Counted from the stretch's first letter, positions 22,966 to 32,511 are shown. The stretch: 64,000 nt of DNA from an uncultured Bacteroidales bacterium (GCA_902763865.1 CACWTR010000009.1:39244-103243), one strand, 5' to 3'. Notes: generated by a model from the letters alone, not told the origin. Made by a program: numbers and translations.

Positions 22966-24855
22966 ATGAGAATTCGTACATTATTGTTTGTGGGAGCCGG
23001 CGCCGCTGCTCTCTCTATTCATGCAGAAGAAACGCTTCGCGACACGACGCGAATGGACGAAGTGGTCGTTACCGGCACACGCGATGCTACCGACGTACGC
23101 TATTTGCCCCTGACCGTGACCAGTATCACAAACGAGACACTCAACGAGAATTATCGCAGCTCCGTCATTCCGACGGTCGTAGAGCAGACGCCGGGCCTCT
23201 TTGCTACGAGCCGGGGCGTGCTGGGCTACGGTGTCAGCACCGGCGCAGCCGGAAACATGATGGTGCGTGGCGTGGGCAGTGGCGCTCAGTTGCTTGTCCT
23301 GATAGACGGGCAGCCGCAATATGCCGGCCTCATGGGACATCCTATTCCTGATATCTATCAGACCATGATGGCCGAGAGGGTGGAGGTGGTTCGCGGACCA
23401 GCCAGCCTGCTGTACGGCAGCAATGCTATGGGCGGAGTGGTGAACATCATTACGCACCAGATGGAGCAAGACGGCATCCGGACCAACGTCCGCTTGCAGG
23501 GCGGCAGCTACGGAACCTTTCAGGCCGACGGCGTGAACCGCTACCGCATGGGCCGGTTCAGCAGCATCGTGGGAGCCCAATACCAGCGCACCGACGGACA
23601 CAGGCCCAACAGCGCCTTCGAGCAGTTCGGCGGCTATGCCAAGGTGGGCTACGAGTTCTCCGACAACTGGAAAGCCGTCTTCGATGCCAATGTGACCCAT
23701 TTCAATGCCAGCAACCCCGGCCCTGTCGCAGCTCCCTTGCTCGACAACGATTCCCGAATAACGCGCGGCCTGGCAAGTGTCAGCCTGAGCAACAACTACC
23801 GGAATACGAGCGGTACGCTGCGTGCCTACATCGACTGGGGACATCATCGTATCGACGACGGCTACAACATCGGCGGCACGCCAAGGACAGCACTCTACAA
23901 GCACGACGACTACATTGCCGGCATCTCGTGGTATCAGAGCGCCCATTTCTTCAAGGGCAATACCGTGACTGTCGGCCTTGACTGGCAGCACTTTGGCGGC
24001 AGTGCCTGGAATGCTGACAAGCAGACCGGCCAGAAGACATACCTTGTCAAGGATGCTGAGGGCAACATTGTAGAGAGCCAGCATGCCGACGAGGTGGGGA
24101 CGTATGTCGATTTCCGTCAGGATATATGGAAGTGGCTCACCGTCGATGCCGGCCTGCGTGTCGATTGGCATTCTGTCGTAGGCACAGAACTTGTGCCTCA
24201 AGGCGGCCTCTCCTTCCACCTGACCCGCGATGCCGACATCAAGGCACTCGTGAGCAAGGGCTTCCGCAACCCCGTCATCCGCGATATGTACATGTTCCCG
24301 CCTGCCACCACCGACCTCAAGCCCGAGCGCATGATGAACTACGAGCTGGCCTACACGCAACGCATTGCGGGGAAAGCTCACGTCGGGGTGAACCTCTTCT
24401 ACATCAAGGGAGAGAACCTCATCAACACGGTCCGTGTAGGTGGACGTCCGCGCAACGTGAACACCGGCGACTTCGAGAACTGGGGCTTGGAGCTTTCTGC
24501 CGACTATGCTATCAACAGCCGTTGGAGCTTGAACGGCAATTACTCCTTCCTGCGCATGAGGACACCGATTACCGGCGCTCCCGAGGGCAAGCTCTACATA
24601 GGCGGCAAGTACCAGGACAGGAAGTGGACTGTCACGGCTGGCCTGCAGAACATCAGTGGCCTCTACATCGCAGCGGGAGACAATCCGCAGAAGGAGAACT
24701 TCACCCTGCTGAATGCTTCTGTCAGCTACAAGGTGCTTCGCTGGCTGTCCGTTTTTGCCAAGGGGGAGAACCTGCTGGCTGAGAAATACCAGACCTACGA
24801 GGGCTACTTCATGCCCAAGGCTACCTTCATGGGCGGCGTAAGCTTAGACTTCTGA
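22966..24855 (+). CDS. TonB-dependent outer-membrane receptor
   Basis: 629 residues from 22966 (an in-frame Met at 22951 is also possible). Signal peptide MRIRTLLFVGAGAAALSIHA; TonB-box-like 'MDEVVVTGTR'; plug domain with 'VVEQTPGLFATSRGVLG', 'MMVRGVGSGAQLLVLIDGQPQ' and 'ERVEVVRGPASLLYGSNAMGGVVNIIT'; a beta-barrel ending in an aromatic-terminated strand 'PKATFMGGVSLDF'. It lacks the N-terminal carboxypeptidase-like extension of SusC proteins, so it more likely imports a metal chelate, haem or vitamin than a glycan. No cobalamin riboswitch fits in the short leader. The AraC gene upstream probably controls it. Confidence 0.92.
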   Translation: MRIRTLLFVGAGAAALSIHAEETLRDTTRMDEVVVTGTRDATDVRYLPLTVTSITNETLNENYRSSVIPTVVEQTPGLFATSRGVLGYGVSTGAAGNMMVRGVGSGAQLLVLIDGQPQYAGLMGHPIPDIYQTMMAERVEVVRGPASLLYGSNAMGGVVNIITHQMEQDGIRTNVRLQGGSYGTFQADGVNRYRMGRFSSIVGAQYQRTDGHRPNSAFEQFGGYAKVGYEFSDNWKAVFDANVTHFNASNPGPVAAPLLDNDSRITRGLASVSLSNNYRNTSGTLRAYIDWGHHRIDDGYNIGGTPRTALYKHDDYIAGISWYQSAHFFKGNTVTVGLDWQHFGGSAWNADKQTGQKTYLVKDAEGNIVESQHADEVGTYVDFRQDIWKWLTVDAGLRVDWHSVVGTELVPQGGLSFHLTRDADIKALVSKGFRNPVIRDMYMFPPATTDLKPERMMNYELAYTQRIAGKAHVGVNLFYIKGENLINTVRVGGRPRNVNTGDFENWGLELSADYAINSRWSLNGNYSFLRMRTPITGAPEGKLYIGGKYQDRKWTVTAGLQNISGLYIAAGDNPQKENFTLLNASVSYKVLRWLSVFAKGENLLAEKYQTYEGYFMPKATFMGGVSLDF

Positions 24856-24880
24856 GAAGGAGCAGGAGGACGAAGTGCTG

Positions 24881-25858
24881 CTATTCAAACAGCTTGTCGT
24901 CCAAGGGCATTACCTTTAGGCTTCGCAAGTGCGTGATTCCGTTCGAGGGCTCGCTGTCGTGGTGAAAAAGCCACCAGCGGCCCTCGTATTGTATTATGCT
25001 GTGGTGAGTGGTCCAGCCGACCACGGGCTGCAGCAGCTCGCACTGGAAGCGGAAGGGTCCGTAGGGATTGTCGCCCACGGAGAGGCAGAGCAGATGGCTG
25101 TCGCCCGTAGAGTAGGAGAAGTAGTAGCGCCCACCGGCCTTGTGCATCCACGAGGCTTCGAAGAAGCGGTGCGGGTCGCCTGCCTTGAGGGGCTCTCCGT
25201 CGGCATCGAGGATGACAACGGGTCGCGGTGCCTCGGCAAATTGCAGGACGTCGTCGCTCATGCGTGCCACATAGGAGGGCAGGGCCGGTGCGTCAGGAGG
25301 ACAGAAGAGTTGTGTCTTCCTGTCGGGAGCAGGGCCGAGGTCAATACCACCCTTCGTGAGCTTTTGCGGCGACTGATACCATTGCAATTGTCCGCCCCAT
25401 AGTCCGCCGAAGTAGCAGTAAACTTCGCCGTCATCGTCCTTGAAGGCGCACGGGTCTATGCTGAACGAACCGCGGATGGGGTGTGTCTGGGGGATGAAGG
25501 GGCCTTCGGGACGGTCGCTGATGGCTACGCCCAGATGGAAGACTCCATTGTAGTCCTTTGCCGAGAAGATGAGGTAGTAGCGTCCGTTCTTCTCTACGAC
25601 GTCGTTGTCCCACATCTGTTTCTCGGCCCAAGGCACCTGGTCAACGTCCAGGATGATGCCGTGGTCGGTCACGGGTGCTTCGAGGGGATTGCCCGAGAGG
25701 GAAAGCACGTGGTAGTCGCGCATCTGGAAGTGGCCGCCGTCGTCGTCGAAGGCCGCTCCCGTCTCGCGGTCGTGGGAAGGATAGATGTAGAGGCGGTTGC
25801 CAAACACATGGACCGAAGGGTCGGCCATGTAGTCGTCGGGGAACAGGTATCGGGTCAT
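24881..25858 (-). CDS. Glycoside hydrolase family 43-like enzyme
   Basis: 325 residues, five-bladed propeller of GH43 type. Expected carboxylates are visible: catalytic base Asp in 'DDYMADPSVHVFGNRLYIYPS', pKa-modulating Asp in 'SFSIDPCAFKDDDGEVYCYFGG', and acid Glu in 'HRFFEASWMHKAGGRYYFSYST'. GH43 enzymes mostly remove arabinofuranose or xylose from plant oligosaccharides. No signal peptide, so it is cytoplasmic, fitting its location 13 bp after a sugar symporter gene in the same operon: import followed by hydrolysis. Confidence 0.9.
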   Translation of the reverse strand: MTRYLFPDDYMADPSVHVFGNRLYIYPSHDRETGAAFDDDGGHFQMRDYHVLSLSGNPLEAPVTDHGIILDVDQVPWAEKQMWDNDVVEKNGRYYLIFSAKDYNGVFHLGVAISDRPEGPFIPQTHPIRGSFSIDPCAFKDDDGEVYCYFGGLWGGQLQWYQSPQKLTKGGIDLGPAPDRKTQLFCPPDAPALPSYVARMSDDVLQFAEAPRPVVILDADGEPLKAGDPHRFFEASWMHKAGGRYYFSYSTGDSHLLCLSVGDNPYGPFRFQCELLQPVVGWTTHHSIIQYEGRWWLFHHDSEPSNGITHLRSLKVMPLDDKLFE

Positions 25859-25871
25859 GCTTTATGTGTTG

Positions 25872-27269
25872 TTAGTTGTTTCTTGCTTCTATTTCCTTAT
25901 TGATGAGGTCTATCTTCTCGTCTGTCAGTTCATATTTGGAGATGATGAACATGGCGATGAGGAGCAATGCGGCGGGGATGATGCACACAAGCCAGAGGAT
26001 GCCTTCCTCGGCTTCGGGTGTCTGCTGAATGCTGCTGGGATTATAGGTGACGTAGGCAAGGATGGCCGGGGCCACGACGCTGCCCAGGGTCATACCGGCC
26101 TTGAAGAAGATGCCGGTCAGAGCATTCACGATGCCCGCGATGCGCTTACCGCTCTTCCATTCGCCATACGAGATGACTTCCGGCACCAGGGCCCACATGT
26201 AGCCCGTTGCCACAATGACACCTGTTGATTTCACGAATTGGGCCACATAGACAAGCTGCATGCTGGGTTCGTCCATCTTGGCTACGACATAGAGGAAGAC
26301 CATGCCGATGATGGCGATGCTGAGGAAGATGTAGAACATGTTCTTCTTGCCGACCAGCTTCTTGATGATGGGCACCAGCGGCATGAAGATGAACGATGGC
26401 GCGGAACCCAGCCCCATGAAGATGGAGAGCTGGTCGGGCGAGCCGTGCATGTTGCTGTTGATGAAGTAGGCACCAGCCGCATTGCCGATGGACATCATGG
26501 CGAAGGCGGTGATGAAGAAGAAGGCAATGACACGCAGCGGACGGTTGTGGAAGAACTCCATCCAGAGGTCGCTGACTTTCACGTTGGCCGCCTCGCTTTC
26601 GTCCATTACGACGCGCTCCTTGCACTGGCTGAAGCAGAAAAACAGCAGGGCCAGCCCCACGAGGGCATAGATAGTCATCGTGGTGAACCAGGCGGCAGGG
26701 TCCTTGGGGAGCCCTTCTGCAGGCTCGTTGGTGAAATGTGCTATCAGCAAGGGCAGGCCCGAGCCGACGGCCAGACCGCCGCAGTTTGCCATGAACATGC
26801 GCACGGAGGTGAGGATGGTTATCTCGTCCGTGTCGCGGGACAGGGATGAGTTCAAAGCTCCGTAGGGCACATTGATAAATGTATAGAGCAGCGTCATGGC
26901 TATGTACGTGACGTAGGCATAGAGCAGGGAGGGAGCAAAGCCGTTCCAGAAGCAGAGGATGGCGAAACCCGTCAGCGGAATGCCTACATACACAAGGTAG
27001 GAGCGGTACTTGCCGAGCCTTGGGTTGTGCTTGTCGATGAGTGCCCCCACTACGGGGTCCCAGATGACGTTGGCGATGTTGCCCACCGTGAACATTACAG
27101 AGACATCGACGGCATCCAGGCCGTAGATGTCGGTGTAGAAGAACAGCAGGTACATGCATGTCGTCTGGAAGATGAGGTTCTGAGCCAAGTCGCCGGCCCC
27201 GAAGCCGATACGCGTGAGCCAGGAAAGGCGACAAAAGCCCGAGTTTGCTGTCGATTCAGTATTTCCCAT
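25872..27269 (-). CDS. GPH-family sugar:cation symporter
   Basis: 465 residues from the Met at 27269, chosen because the -7 box is at 27302-27295. Twelve membrane helices can be traced. Family motifs: 'GFGAGDLAQNLIFQTTCMYLLFFYTD', 'VGNIANVIWDPVVGALIDKHNPRLGKYR' and the second-half 'EVISYGEWKSGKRIAGIVNAL'. Members of the glycoside-pentoside-hexuronide family import xylosides, melibiose or glucuronides with Na+ or H+. With the adjacent cytoplasmic GH43 it forms a two-gene uptake and cleavage unit, probably for arabino- or xylo-oligosaccharides. Confidence 0.93.
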   Translation of the reverse strand: MGNTESTANSGFCRLSWLTRIGFGAGDLAQNLIFQTTCMYLLFFYTDIYGLDAVDVSVMFTVGNIANVIWDPVVGALIDKHNPRLGKYRSYLVYVGIPLTGFAILCFWNGFAPSLLYAYVTYIAMTLLYTFINVPYGALNSSLSRDTDEITILTSVRMFMANCGGLAVGSGLPLLIAHFTNEPAEGLPKDPAAWFTTMTIYALVGLALLFFCFSQCKERVVMDESEAANVKVSDLWMEFFHNRPLRVIAFFFITAFAMMSIGNAAGAYFINSNMHGSPDQLSIFMGLGSAPSFIFMPLVPIIKKLVGKKNMFYIFLSIAIIGMVFLYVVAKMDEPSMQLVYVAQFVKSTGVIVATGYMWALVPEVISYGEWKSGKRIAGIVNALTGIFFKAGMTLGSVVAPAILAYVTYNPSSIQQTPEAEEGILWLVCIIPAALLLIAMFIISKYELTDEKIDLINKEIEARNN

Positions 27270-27294
27270 GATGATTTTCTTCTCTTTTTCCTTG

Positions 27295-27302
27295 CAAAGA
27301 TA
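27295..27302 (-). promoter_or_regulatory. -7 box of the symporter-GH43 operon
   Basis: TATCTTTG on the minus strand, 25 bp upstream of the ATG at 27269. Confidence 0.7.
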
Positions 27303-27394
27303 GCAAAAAGAACGTAGAACTTCGACCATTGGACGATGTTTTTTCTTCCTTCCTGCCGTTTTTTGCTTAGTCCAAGCACTTACCGACGTGTAAG

Positions 27395-27485
27395 AAAACC
27401 TCAGGCAACGTGACATAAAACTATTTTCACGTCATGAAAATTAATTTTCAAACTTTGAAAATAACTTTCCGACGTGTCCTTCGCA
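27395..27485. repeat. 21-bp tandem palindrome array, copy 2
   Basis: A half unit (CTATTTTCACGTCA from 27421) is followed by 21-bp units at 27435 and 27456. Left flank is CAACGTGACATAAAA; right flank AACTTTCCGACGTGTCC. The flanks are roughly inverted relative to each other. The array lies upstream of the symporter promoter. Confidence 0.85.
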
Positions 27486-27547
27486 GGTTTATCATGAGCC
27501 CTGCGGAGGGATATAAAAAGAGGATGTGCCTATTCTCCTGACAAACG

Positions 27548-27587
27548 AATGGCGGCGGATTTGCTTTGATGCAAACTCGCCGCCATT
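27548..27587 (-). terminator. Hairpin downstream of the DUF4965 gene
   Basis: Perfect arms AATGGCGGCG/CGCCGCCATT around a loop containing a second small stem (TTTGC/GCAAA). It lies about 40 bp after the stop codon of the 27629-30199 gene. A T-rich run follows on the plus side rather than the minus side, so its terminator role for the minus gene is tentative. Confidence 0.5.
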
Positions 27588-27628
27588 GCTTTTTGTTTTC
27601 CTAAGGGGAAATTAAGGAGGGGAGGCTT

Positions 27629-30199
27629 TTACTTCATCTTGTCGGCCAGGACTTTCATCCAGTAGCCGCCGATGACGCTGCGGGCCTTGAAGCCGACCAT
27701 GTTGCCGGTCTTCGTGTCGTGCCAGTCGGAGATGGGCACGCGGCTCTTCGTCTCGTTGATATACTTGTAGAGAGGCTCGACGAAGGCTTGGAAGTCCTTG
27801 TCGTTGTCGGCCATCGCAGCGCTCCACATGATCCAGTCGCTCTTCGTGTAGTCCTTGCGGACGTCGAGCGGCAGACCGTACTTGTTCTGCTTCTTCAGGT
27901 AGTACTTCACCTCGGTCTGCATGGCGCCATTGGGAATGATGTTTGTCTTCCAGAGCTTGTCCCAAACCATGTTGTACTTCTGGCTCCAAGTCTTTTCGCC
28001 TGCGCCGTAGGCCAGTTCGTAGTGGTCCTTCACCTTGGTTTCCTTTTCCCATGCGGCAGCCATCTCCTTGGCTTTGGCATTGTAGCGGCTGTAGATGTCG
28101 TCCTTGCCCATCATCCTGGCAATCTCGGCATAGCCTGCCACGCCCATGATGGCCTTGATAGCAAGGTTGCAGTTGCCGGCCCAGTGGCCTGCGAAGTCGT
28201 CGGTGCAGAGCTGGTTGGCGGGATGGAGGCCGTTCTCCACGAGGTAGTCGGCCCAGGTGGTCATCGTGTCGAAATACTTTTGGACGTAGGACGTGTTGCC
28301 GTCGAGCATGCAAATGGTGGCAGCCAGGGTAATCATGTTGCCTGCTTCCTCCAGGGGCATGTCGCCGCCATAGACCTGACCGTTGGCACGGGGGTACTGG
28401 CCGAGGTCGTGGGCTGCGAAGGGCTTGGTCCAGCGACCCGAGAGGCTGTAATCGAAGATGGAGGTCATCATGGCCTTCTGCAGCTCGGGGTTGTAGGCCA
28501 GGAAGATGGGTGCTTCGGGGTAAGTCAAGTCAACGGTGTTGACGCAGCCGTTGGAGTTGTTCTCCTTCGAGAACCAGAGCAGGTTGCCGTCCTTGTCTTC
28601 AAAGAGCTTGTGGGCTGCCATCATGTGGCGGTAGGAGCCTGAGAGGATTTCGGCATACTTCTTGCCGCCTGCCTTGAGGCCGTCGTCGTAGATCATCTTG
28701 TCGAACTGGCGGCAGCGCTGCATGATGCCGGCGTAGCGGCTCTGCATCGACTTGAATGCCTGGAAGATGCTGACGCTTCCGCCGTGAGCCCAGTAGCCTT
28801 TGTAGCGGTTGTAGAAGTACTCGATGTCCTCTATCTCGTCGTAGCCCATCATCATGAAGCTGGTGGCTGTCTCTACGGAGCCGAAGTTGTGTGTGTAGGC
28901 CAGTGTGGGCATGTCGGCAGCCTTGCGCGACGTAATGCCGCGGTTCCATCCGAAGCCGCCGCGTCCGCCTTGGCTGCGTCCGCCTTGGCTGCGTCCGCCT
29001 TGCTGTCTGCGCTGCGGGAAGATGTTTCCGTGCTGCGTGAAGGCGTTTTCGATTTCGGTTGTTGCGCCCATCATGACTTCACCGTTGATGGCGGGCATGT
29101 AGAAGTAGCCCCAGTCGATGCAGATGCCGTCGCCCGTCTTGGCGAGGATGGGCTGTTCGATGGTGCCGGTGCGGACGTAGCGCACGCCTTCCTCGTTGCC
29201 CAGCGTGGTGATGGTGGCCTGCGTGTCCTTATTGACGGCCAGCAGGGGAGAGGCGCCGAAGAATATCTGCACGTCGTGCTTCTTCCCGTCGGTTGCCCTT
29301 ACCTGATAGGAGATGTAGTTGATGGGCATGGAAATCAGGTCGTAGTCGTCGATGAGCATGGGTGCGGTGAAGACGAGGTCGAGCTCAACGGGGCCGCACG
29401 AGAAGGTGTAGTAGGTGTTGGTGGCAAGCACGTCGATGCTCTTCTGCTCGGCCAGCTTGATGTCCTGACCTTGGGGCTTGATGTTCTTGTAGAGTCCGAA
29501 GTCAGCATAGGCGCCGCCCGTCGTGTTGTGGCAGTGAGCGGCGATGGTGTTGCTGCCCGAGTGCAGGAGCTTCTTGATGTCGCCGTCGGCATGGAGCACT
29601 ACGCCGTTGACCCATGTCTCGCCCGTATCGGCCACCTTGGTGCCGTTGACGTAGAGCTCGAATACATCGTCGTGGCTATACTTCAGATAGAGGTCTTCCT
29701 GCAGGTCGAAGTCGCTCAGGTTGACGTTGCGACGAATGTAGATGTCGCTGCCCTGACGTCCCCAGCGGCTGTTGATGTTCTCGCCTTCGCTGCCCCAGGC
29801 GGCCTTCTCCGTCTTCCAGCTGCTGTCGTCGAAAGAGGGTTTTGTCCAGCCTTCGCCGCTTTGCTTGTCGCGGCTGACCTTGCCTTCCCAGGCTTCTTCG
29901 TCGGACATGGGGGCAATGGAGGAGAGGATGTACTCCTGCTGTGCGCCCATGAAGCGGTAGGTGGTGCCATCCACGCGGAGCAGGCCGAGCAGGGGCTTCT
30001 CGTCGTTGGTCCAGTGACGCGTCGTGCCGTCGGTGAGCTTGTCGTAAGGGCTCCAGATGGAGAAGTAGGGGTCGTTGACAATCAGAGGCACGGAGGGCAG
30101 ACGCAGGTCTGTCGCCGCATAGGGCTTGAAGAGGTCGGCTGTCTGGGCACTTGCCAAGGCAGCTACTGCGACAAGCGCAGAAAGGAATGTTTTTCTCAT
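27629..30199 (-). CDS. Glutaminase-A-like secreted protein (DUF4964/5127/4965)
   Basis: 856 residues. Signal peptide MRKTFLSALVAVAALASAQ. Early motif 'LRLPSVPLIVNDPYFSIWSPYDKLTDGTTRHW' marks the glutaminase-GtaA-like family; the C-terminal half is an (alpha/alpha)6-type domain with 'GYDEIEDIEYFYNRYKGYWAHGG', 'NSNGCVNTVDLTYPEAPIFLAYNPELQK', 'RWTKPFAAHDLGQYPRANGQ'. Residues about 175-250 form an inserted jelly-roll ('KYSHDDVFELYVNGTKVADTG...HCHNTTGGAYADFGLYKN') also present twice in the 32512 gene. An Arg/Gly/Gln repeat (RSQGG-type) interrupts the protein near residues 398-416. Fungal GtaA hydrolyses glutamine, but in Bacteroidetes the substrate is unproven. Confidence 0.85.
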   Translation of the reverse strand: MRKTFLSALVAVAALASAQTADLFKPYAATDLRLPSVPLIVNDPYFSIWSPYDKLTDGTTRHWTNDEKPLLGLLRVDGTTYRFMGAQQEYILSSIAPMSDEEAWEGKVSRDKQSGEGWTKPSFDDSSWKTEKAAWGSEGENINSRWGRQGSDIYIRRNVNLSDFDLQEDLYLKYSHDDVFELYVNGTKVADTGETWVNGVVLHADGDIKKLLHSGSNTIAAHCHNTTGGAYADFGLYKNIKPQGQDIKLAEQKSIDVLATNTYYTFSCGPVELDLVFTAPMLIDDYDLISMPINYISYQVRATDGKKHDVQIFFGASPLLAVNKDTQATITTLGNEEGVRYVRTGTIEQPILAKTGDGICIDWGYFYMPAINGEVMMGATTEIENAFTQHGNIFPQRRQQGGRSQGGRSQGGRGGFGWNRGITSRKAADMPTLAYTHNFGSVETATSFMMMGYDEIEDIEYFYNRYKGYWAHGGSVSIFQAFKSMQSRYAGIMQRCRQFDKMIYDDGLKAGGKKYAEILSGSYRHMMAAHKLFEDKDGNLLWFSKENNSNGCVNTVDLTYPEAPIFLAYNPELQKAMMTSIFDYSLSGRWTKPFAAHDLGQYPRANGQVYGGDMPLEEAGNMITLAATICMLDGNTSYVQKYFDTMTTWADYLVENGLHPANQLCTDDFAGHWAGNCNLAIKAIMGVAGYAEIARMMGKDDIYSRYNAKAKEMAAAWEKETKVKDHYELAYGAGEKTWSQKYNMVWDKLWKTNIIPNGAMQTEVKYYLKKQNKYGLPLDVRKDYTKSDWIMWSAAMADNDKDFQAFVEPLYKYINETKSRVPISDWHDTKTGNMVGFKARSVIGGYWMKVLADKMK

Positions 30200-30302
30200 T
30201 TGAATTATTGTTTAGTGTTACCTGATTATTCTGATTATTCTGATTACTCGGAGTACTCTGATTACTCTGATTATTTGGAGTACTCCGATTACTTGGAATC
30301 CT
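30200..30302. repeat. TGATTACTC short-unit repeats
   Basis: From about 30222 to 30298 the gap is a run of CTGATTATT, CTGATTACT and CGGAGTACTC units, including two self-complementary GGAGTACTC(C) sites. It separates two co-directional genes. Confidence 0.65.
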
Positions 30303-32327
30303 TTATCTCATTGGCGGGAAGGCCGAGATGCGGAGCCTTGCAGCGCCCATCGGGATGAGTGTAATCTCCTCCATCTTGCCGCGGCGCTGGTCGGGGTCGG
30401 GCAGTATCTGGCAGAGGCCCGTGGCGTCCATGCCCCAGCCCTCGACACGAGCTCCGCGGGCTTTCACCGTGAGGGGAGTGCCTTCGTGACTCCAGGGGTA
30501 GTTGTTCTCGGGCCAGGGCTTGAACTCAAGCTTCATGTGCTTCAGGTTGTCGGCCACGGCATAGTTCCAGGGCGAGTCGGCATAGATTTCATAAGTCGGC
30601 CACTTGCTCGGGTCGGCGGTTGCCTGCCAATGCGAGTCGCCGATGGCGGTCTTGCGGCTGTCCTTCTCTTCGTAGCGCTCCTTTATTTTGAGGCTCAACG
30701 TGAGCGGGCCGTAGTTCACCGAGACGCTGTTCTTGTTGAGGGCCCAGACGCGCTTCGTCAGGCGCATCGGGAAGTGCAGGCATACCACGTCGCCGTCTGC
30801 CCACTCGCGGCTGATGCGAAGCAGGCCGCAGCTCACCTTGTGGTCAACGGTTTCGCCGTTGACAGTCACGTGCGCCCCCTCGGTCCATGTCGGGATGCGC
30901 AAGTAGAGCGGGAAGGTGGCGGTACGCTTCTTGCCAAGGCCCGAGACGCTGACTTTGATGTCCTCGCTGAAGGGGTAGTGCGTCTGTTCGTCGAGCACGA
31001 CTTCCTTGCCGTCGGCCACCTTGAGCCGAGCCGTACAGTCGCCGTAGATGAGCAGGGCAGCTCCGCCGTCGGCACTGGCCAGGACAAGGTTCTCGGCATA
31101 GTAGGGCCAGCCCATCGAGTGGTTGTGCTGGCAGCAGCGCGAGCTGAAGGGGTTCATGCAGAAGAACGGGCCGCCGTTATCCACGCCGGGGTTATGGTTG
31201 TTGGAGTCGGCCTGCACCTGATTGGGGCAGGTCAGGTAGCGCAGGGCCCGCATGTCCTCGGTCAGGGCTGCGGGGTAGTCGTTGAAGGCCACGTCCTCGA
31301 GGTTCTCCATCCATAGGAGGTCGCCGGTCTGCGCCATCAGTATCTCGTCGGAGAGCATCTGCTCCACGAAGCCACAGGTCTCGGTGCCCTGACGCGGGTC
31401 GATGTAGCCGTGCCGACAGTTCTCGTCCGAGCCGAACATGCCGCCCGGCACCTGCCCGTAGATACGACGGATAAGCCAGTAGTCGTTGTACGTGGACTTG
31501 AGGGCAGCCTTGTCGCCGCTCACCAGGTACCATGTTGCGGGCTCGCGGAAGCACTCTGCCACGTTGACGTTATGCCAGTTGGGCAGTCCGCTCTCCTGCA
31601 TCCAGTTGGCCGTGCAGCGGTGTATCTTTGCGGCAAGTTCAAGCAGGAAGGGCTCGCCCGTGCGGTTATAGAGCCAGATGACGGAGAGCAAGTTGTCGCC
31701 GCCACGCGAGTTCTCCCAATAGTCGCGCAGGAATTTCTCGTCGGGGTACTGGAGCTGCCACTTGTAGTAGGCGGTGAGGACGGGCAGGACGCGCTCGTCG
31801 CCGCACCATTCGTAGTAGTCCTGCAGGATTTGCAGCGCAAGCATGTTGGCCCAGAGCTCGCGTCGGCCATCCTTGTTCTCGTTGACGGGGCCGAGGAAAC
31901 CGTCCGCCTGACTGCTGCGCAGGATGCCTTCTATCCAGAACTTCGTCTCGTCGAGCATCGCCTTGTCATTCAGGATGTAGGCGAGGTTGGCATAGCCTCG
32001 GAGCCAGTACGGCACTTCCTCCCAGCCGTGACTGCCGCTTGGCTCGAGCCAGGCATTGCCTTTCTTGTCGAGCCAGTCGCTGATTTCGCCAAGCTGTCCG
32101 CTCAGGCCGTTCTTCTGCCTCAAGAGCATTTCGCCAATCCAGCCGCGGGGCGTGACCGCTGCGGGAGGCAACTTGATGAAAGGATTGTGGGGCAGGGGAG
32201 CACGGTTGTTGACATAGAGCGTGGATGTAGGTTTAATGTCGCCGGGCTTCACCATTTGTGCCTGTTGAGCCATGAGTGGCAAATGGAGCAGCAAAGCTGC
32301 CATGAGGAAAGCTTTTTTTACGTGCAT
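30303..32327 (-). CDS. GH127-type beta-L-arabinofuranosidase (DUF1680)
   Basis: 674 residues from the Met at 32327, which follows the promoter and gives signal peptide MHVKKAFLMAALLLHLPLMA. Family features: 'GWIGEMLLRQKNGLSGQLGEISDWLDKKGNAWLE', 'ANLAYILNDKAMLDETKFWIEGILRSSQADGFLGP', 'TCGFVEQMLSDEILMAQTGDLLWMENLEDVAFNDYPAALTEDMRALRYLTCPNQV', and 'FFCMNPFSSRCCQHNHSMGWPYYAENLV', where the two Cys residues correspond to the metal-binding/nucleophile cysteines of GH127. Known members remove beta-L-arabinofuranose from plant glycans. Co-directional with the downstream DUF4965 gene. Confidence 0.9.
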   Translation of the reverse strand: MHVKKAFLMAALLLHLPLMAQQAQMVKPGDIKPTSTLYVNNRAPLPHNPFIKLPPAAVTPRGWIGEMLLRQKNGLSGQLGEISDWLDKKGNAWLEPSGSHGWEEVPYWLRGYANLAYILNDKAMLDETKFWIEGILRSSQADGFLGPVNENKDGRRELWANMLALQILQDYYEWCGDERVLPVLTAYYKWQLQYPDEKFLRDYWENSRGGDNLLSVIWLYNRTGEPFLLELAAKIHRCTANWMQESGLPNWHNVNVAECFREPATWYLVSGDKAALKSTYNDYWLIRRIYGQVPGGMFGSDENCRHGYIDPRQGTETCGFVEQMLSDEILMAQTGDLLWMENLEDVAFNDYPAALTEDMRALRYLTCPNQVQADSNNHNPGVDNGGPFFCMNPFSSRCCQHNHSMGWPYYAENLVLASADGGAALLIYGDCTARLKVADGKEVVLDEQTHYPFSEDIKVSVSGLGKKRTATFPLYLRIPTWTEGAHVTVNGETVDHKVSCGLLRISREWADGDVVCLHFPMRLTKRVWALNKNSVSVNYGPLTLSLKIKERYEEKDSRKTAIGDSHWQATADPSKWPTYEIYADSPWNYAVADNLKHMKLEFKPWPENNYPWSHEGTPLTVKARGARVEGWGMDATGLCQILPDPDQRRGKMEEITLIPMGAARLRISAFPPMR

Positions 32328-32353
32328 AGTGTCAATTCTGTGTATTTGGGCTG

Positions 32354-32361
32354 TAAAGGTA
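32354..32361 (-). promoter_or_regulatory. -7 box of the GH127 gene
   Basis: TACCTTTA on the minus strand; one mismatch to TAnnTTTG, 26 bp before the chosen start codon. Confidence 0.55.
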
Positions 32362-32452
32362 CGACTTTTTTTATCAAAAAGCAAGTGCAGCCCCTATTTT
32401 ATTGACAAAGAACCCCTGAAAGGCCCATTTGCCTCATTAGGCCCATGAAACC

Positions 32453-32483
32453 AAAAAGCGGGCCCGGCTGCTGCCGGACCCGC
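32453..32483 (-). terminator. Terminator of the 32512-36210 gene
   Basis: Stem GCGGGTCCGGC/GCCGGGCCCGC with one G-T pair, followed on the minus strand by TTTTTGG; 29 bp after the stop codon. Confidence 0.8.
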
Positions 32484-32511
32484 TGGATGGTTGGTGAGAT
32501 AATCGGGAATG

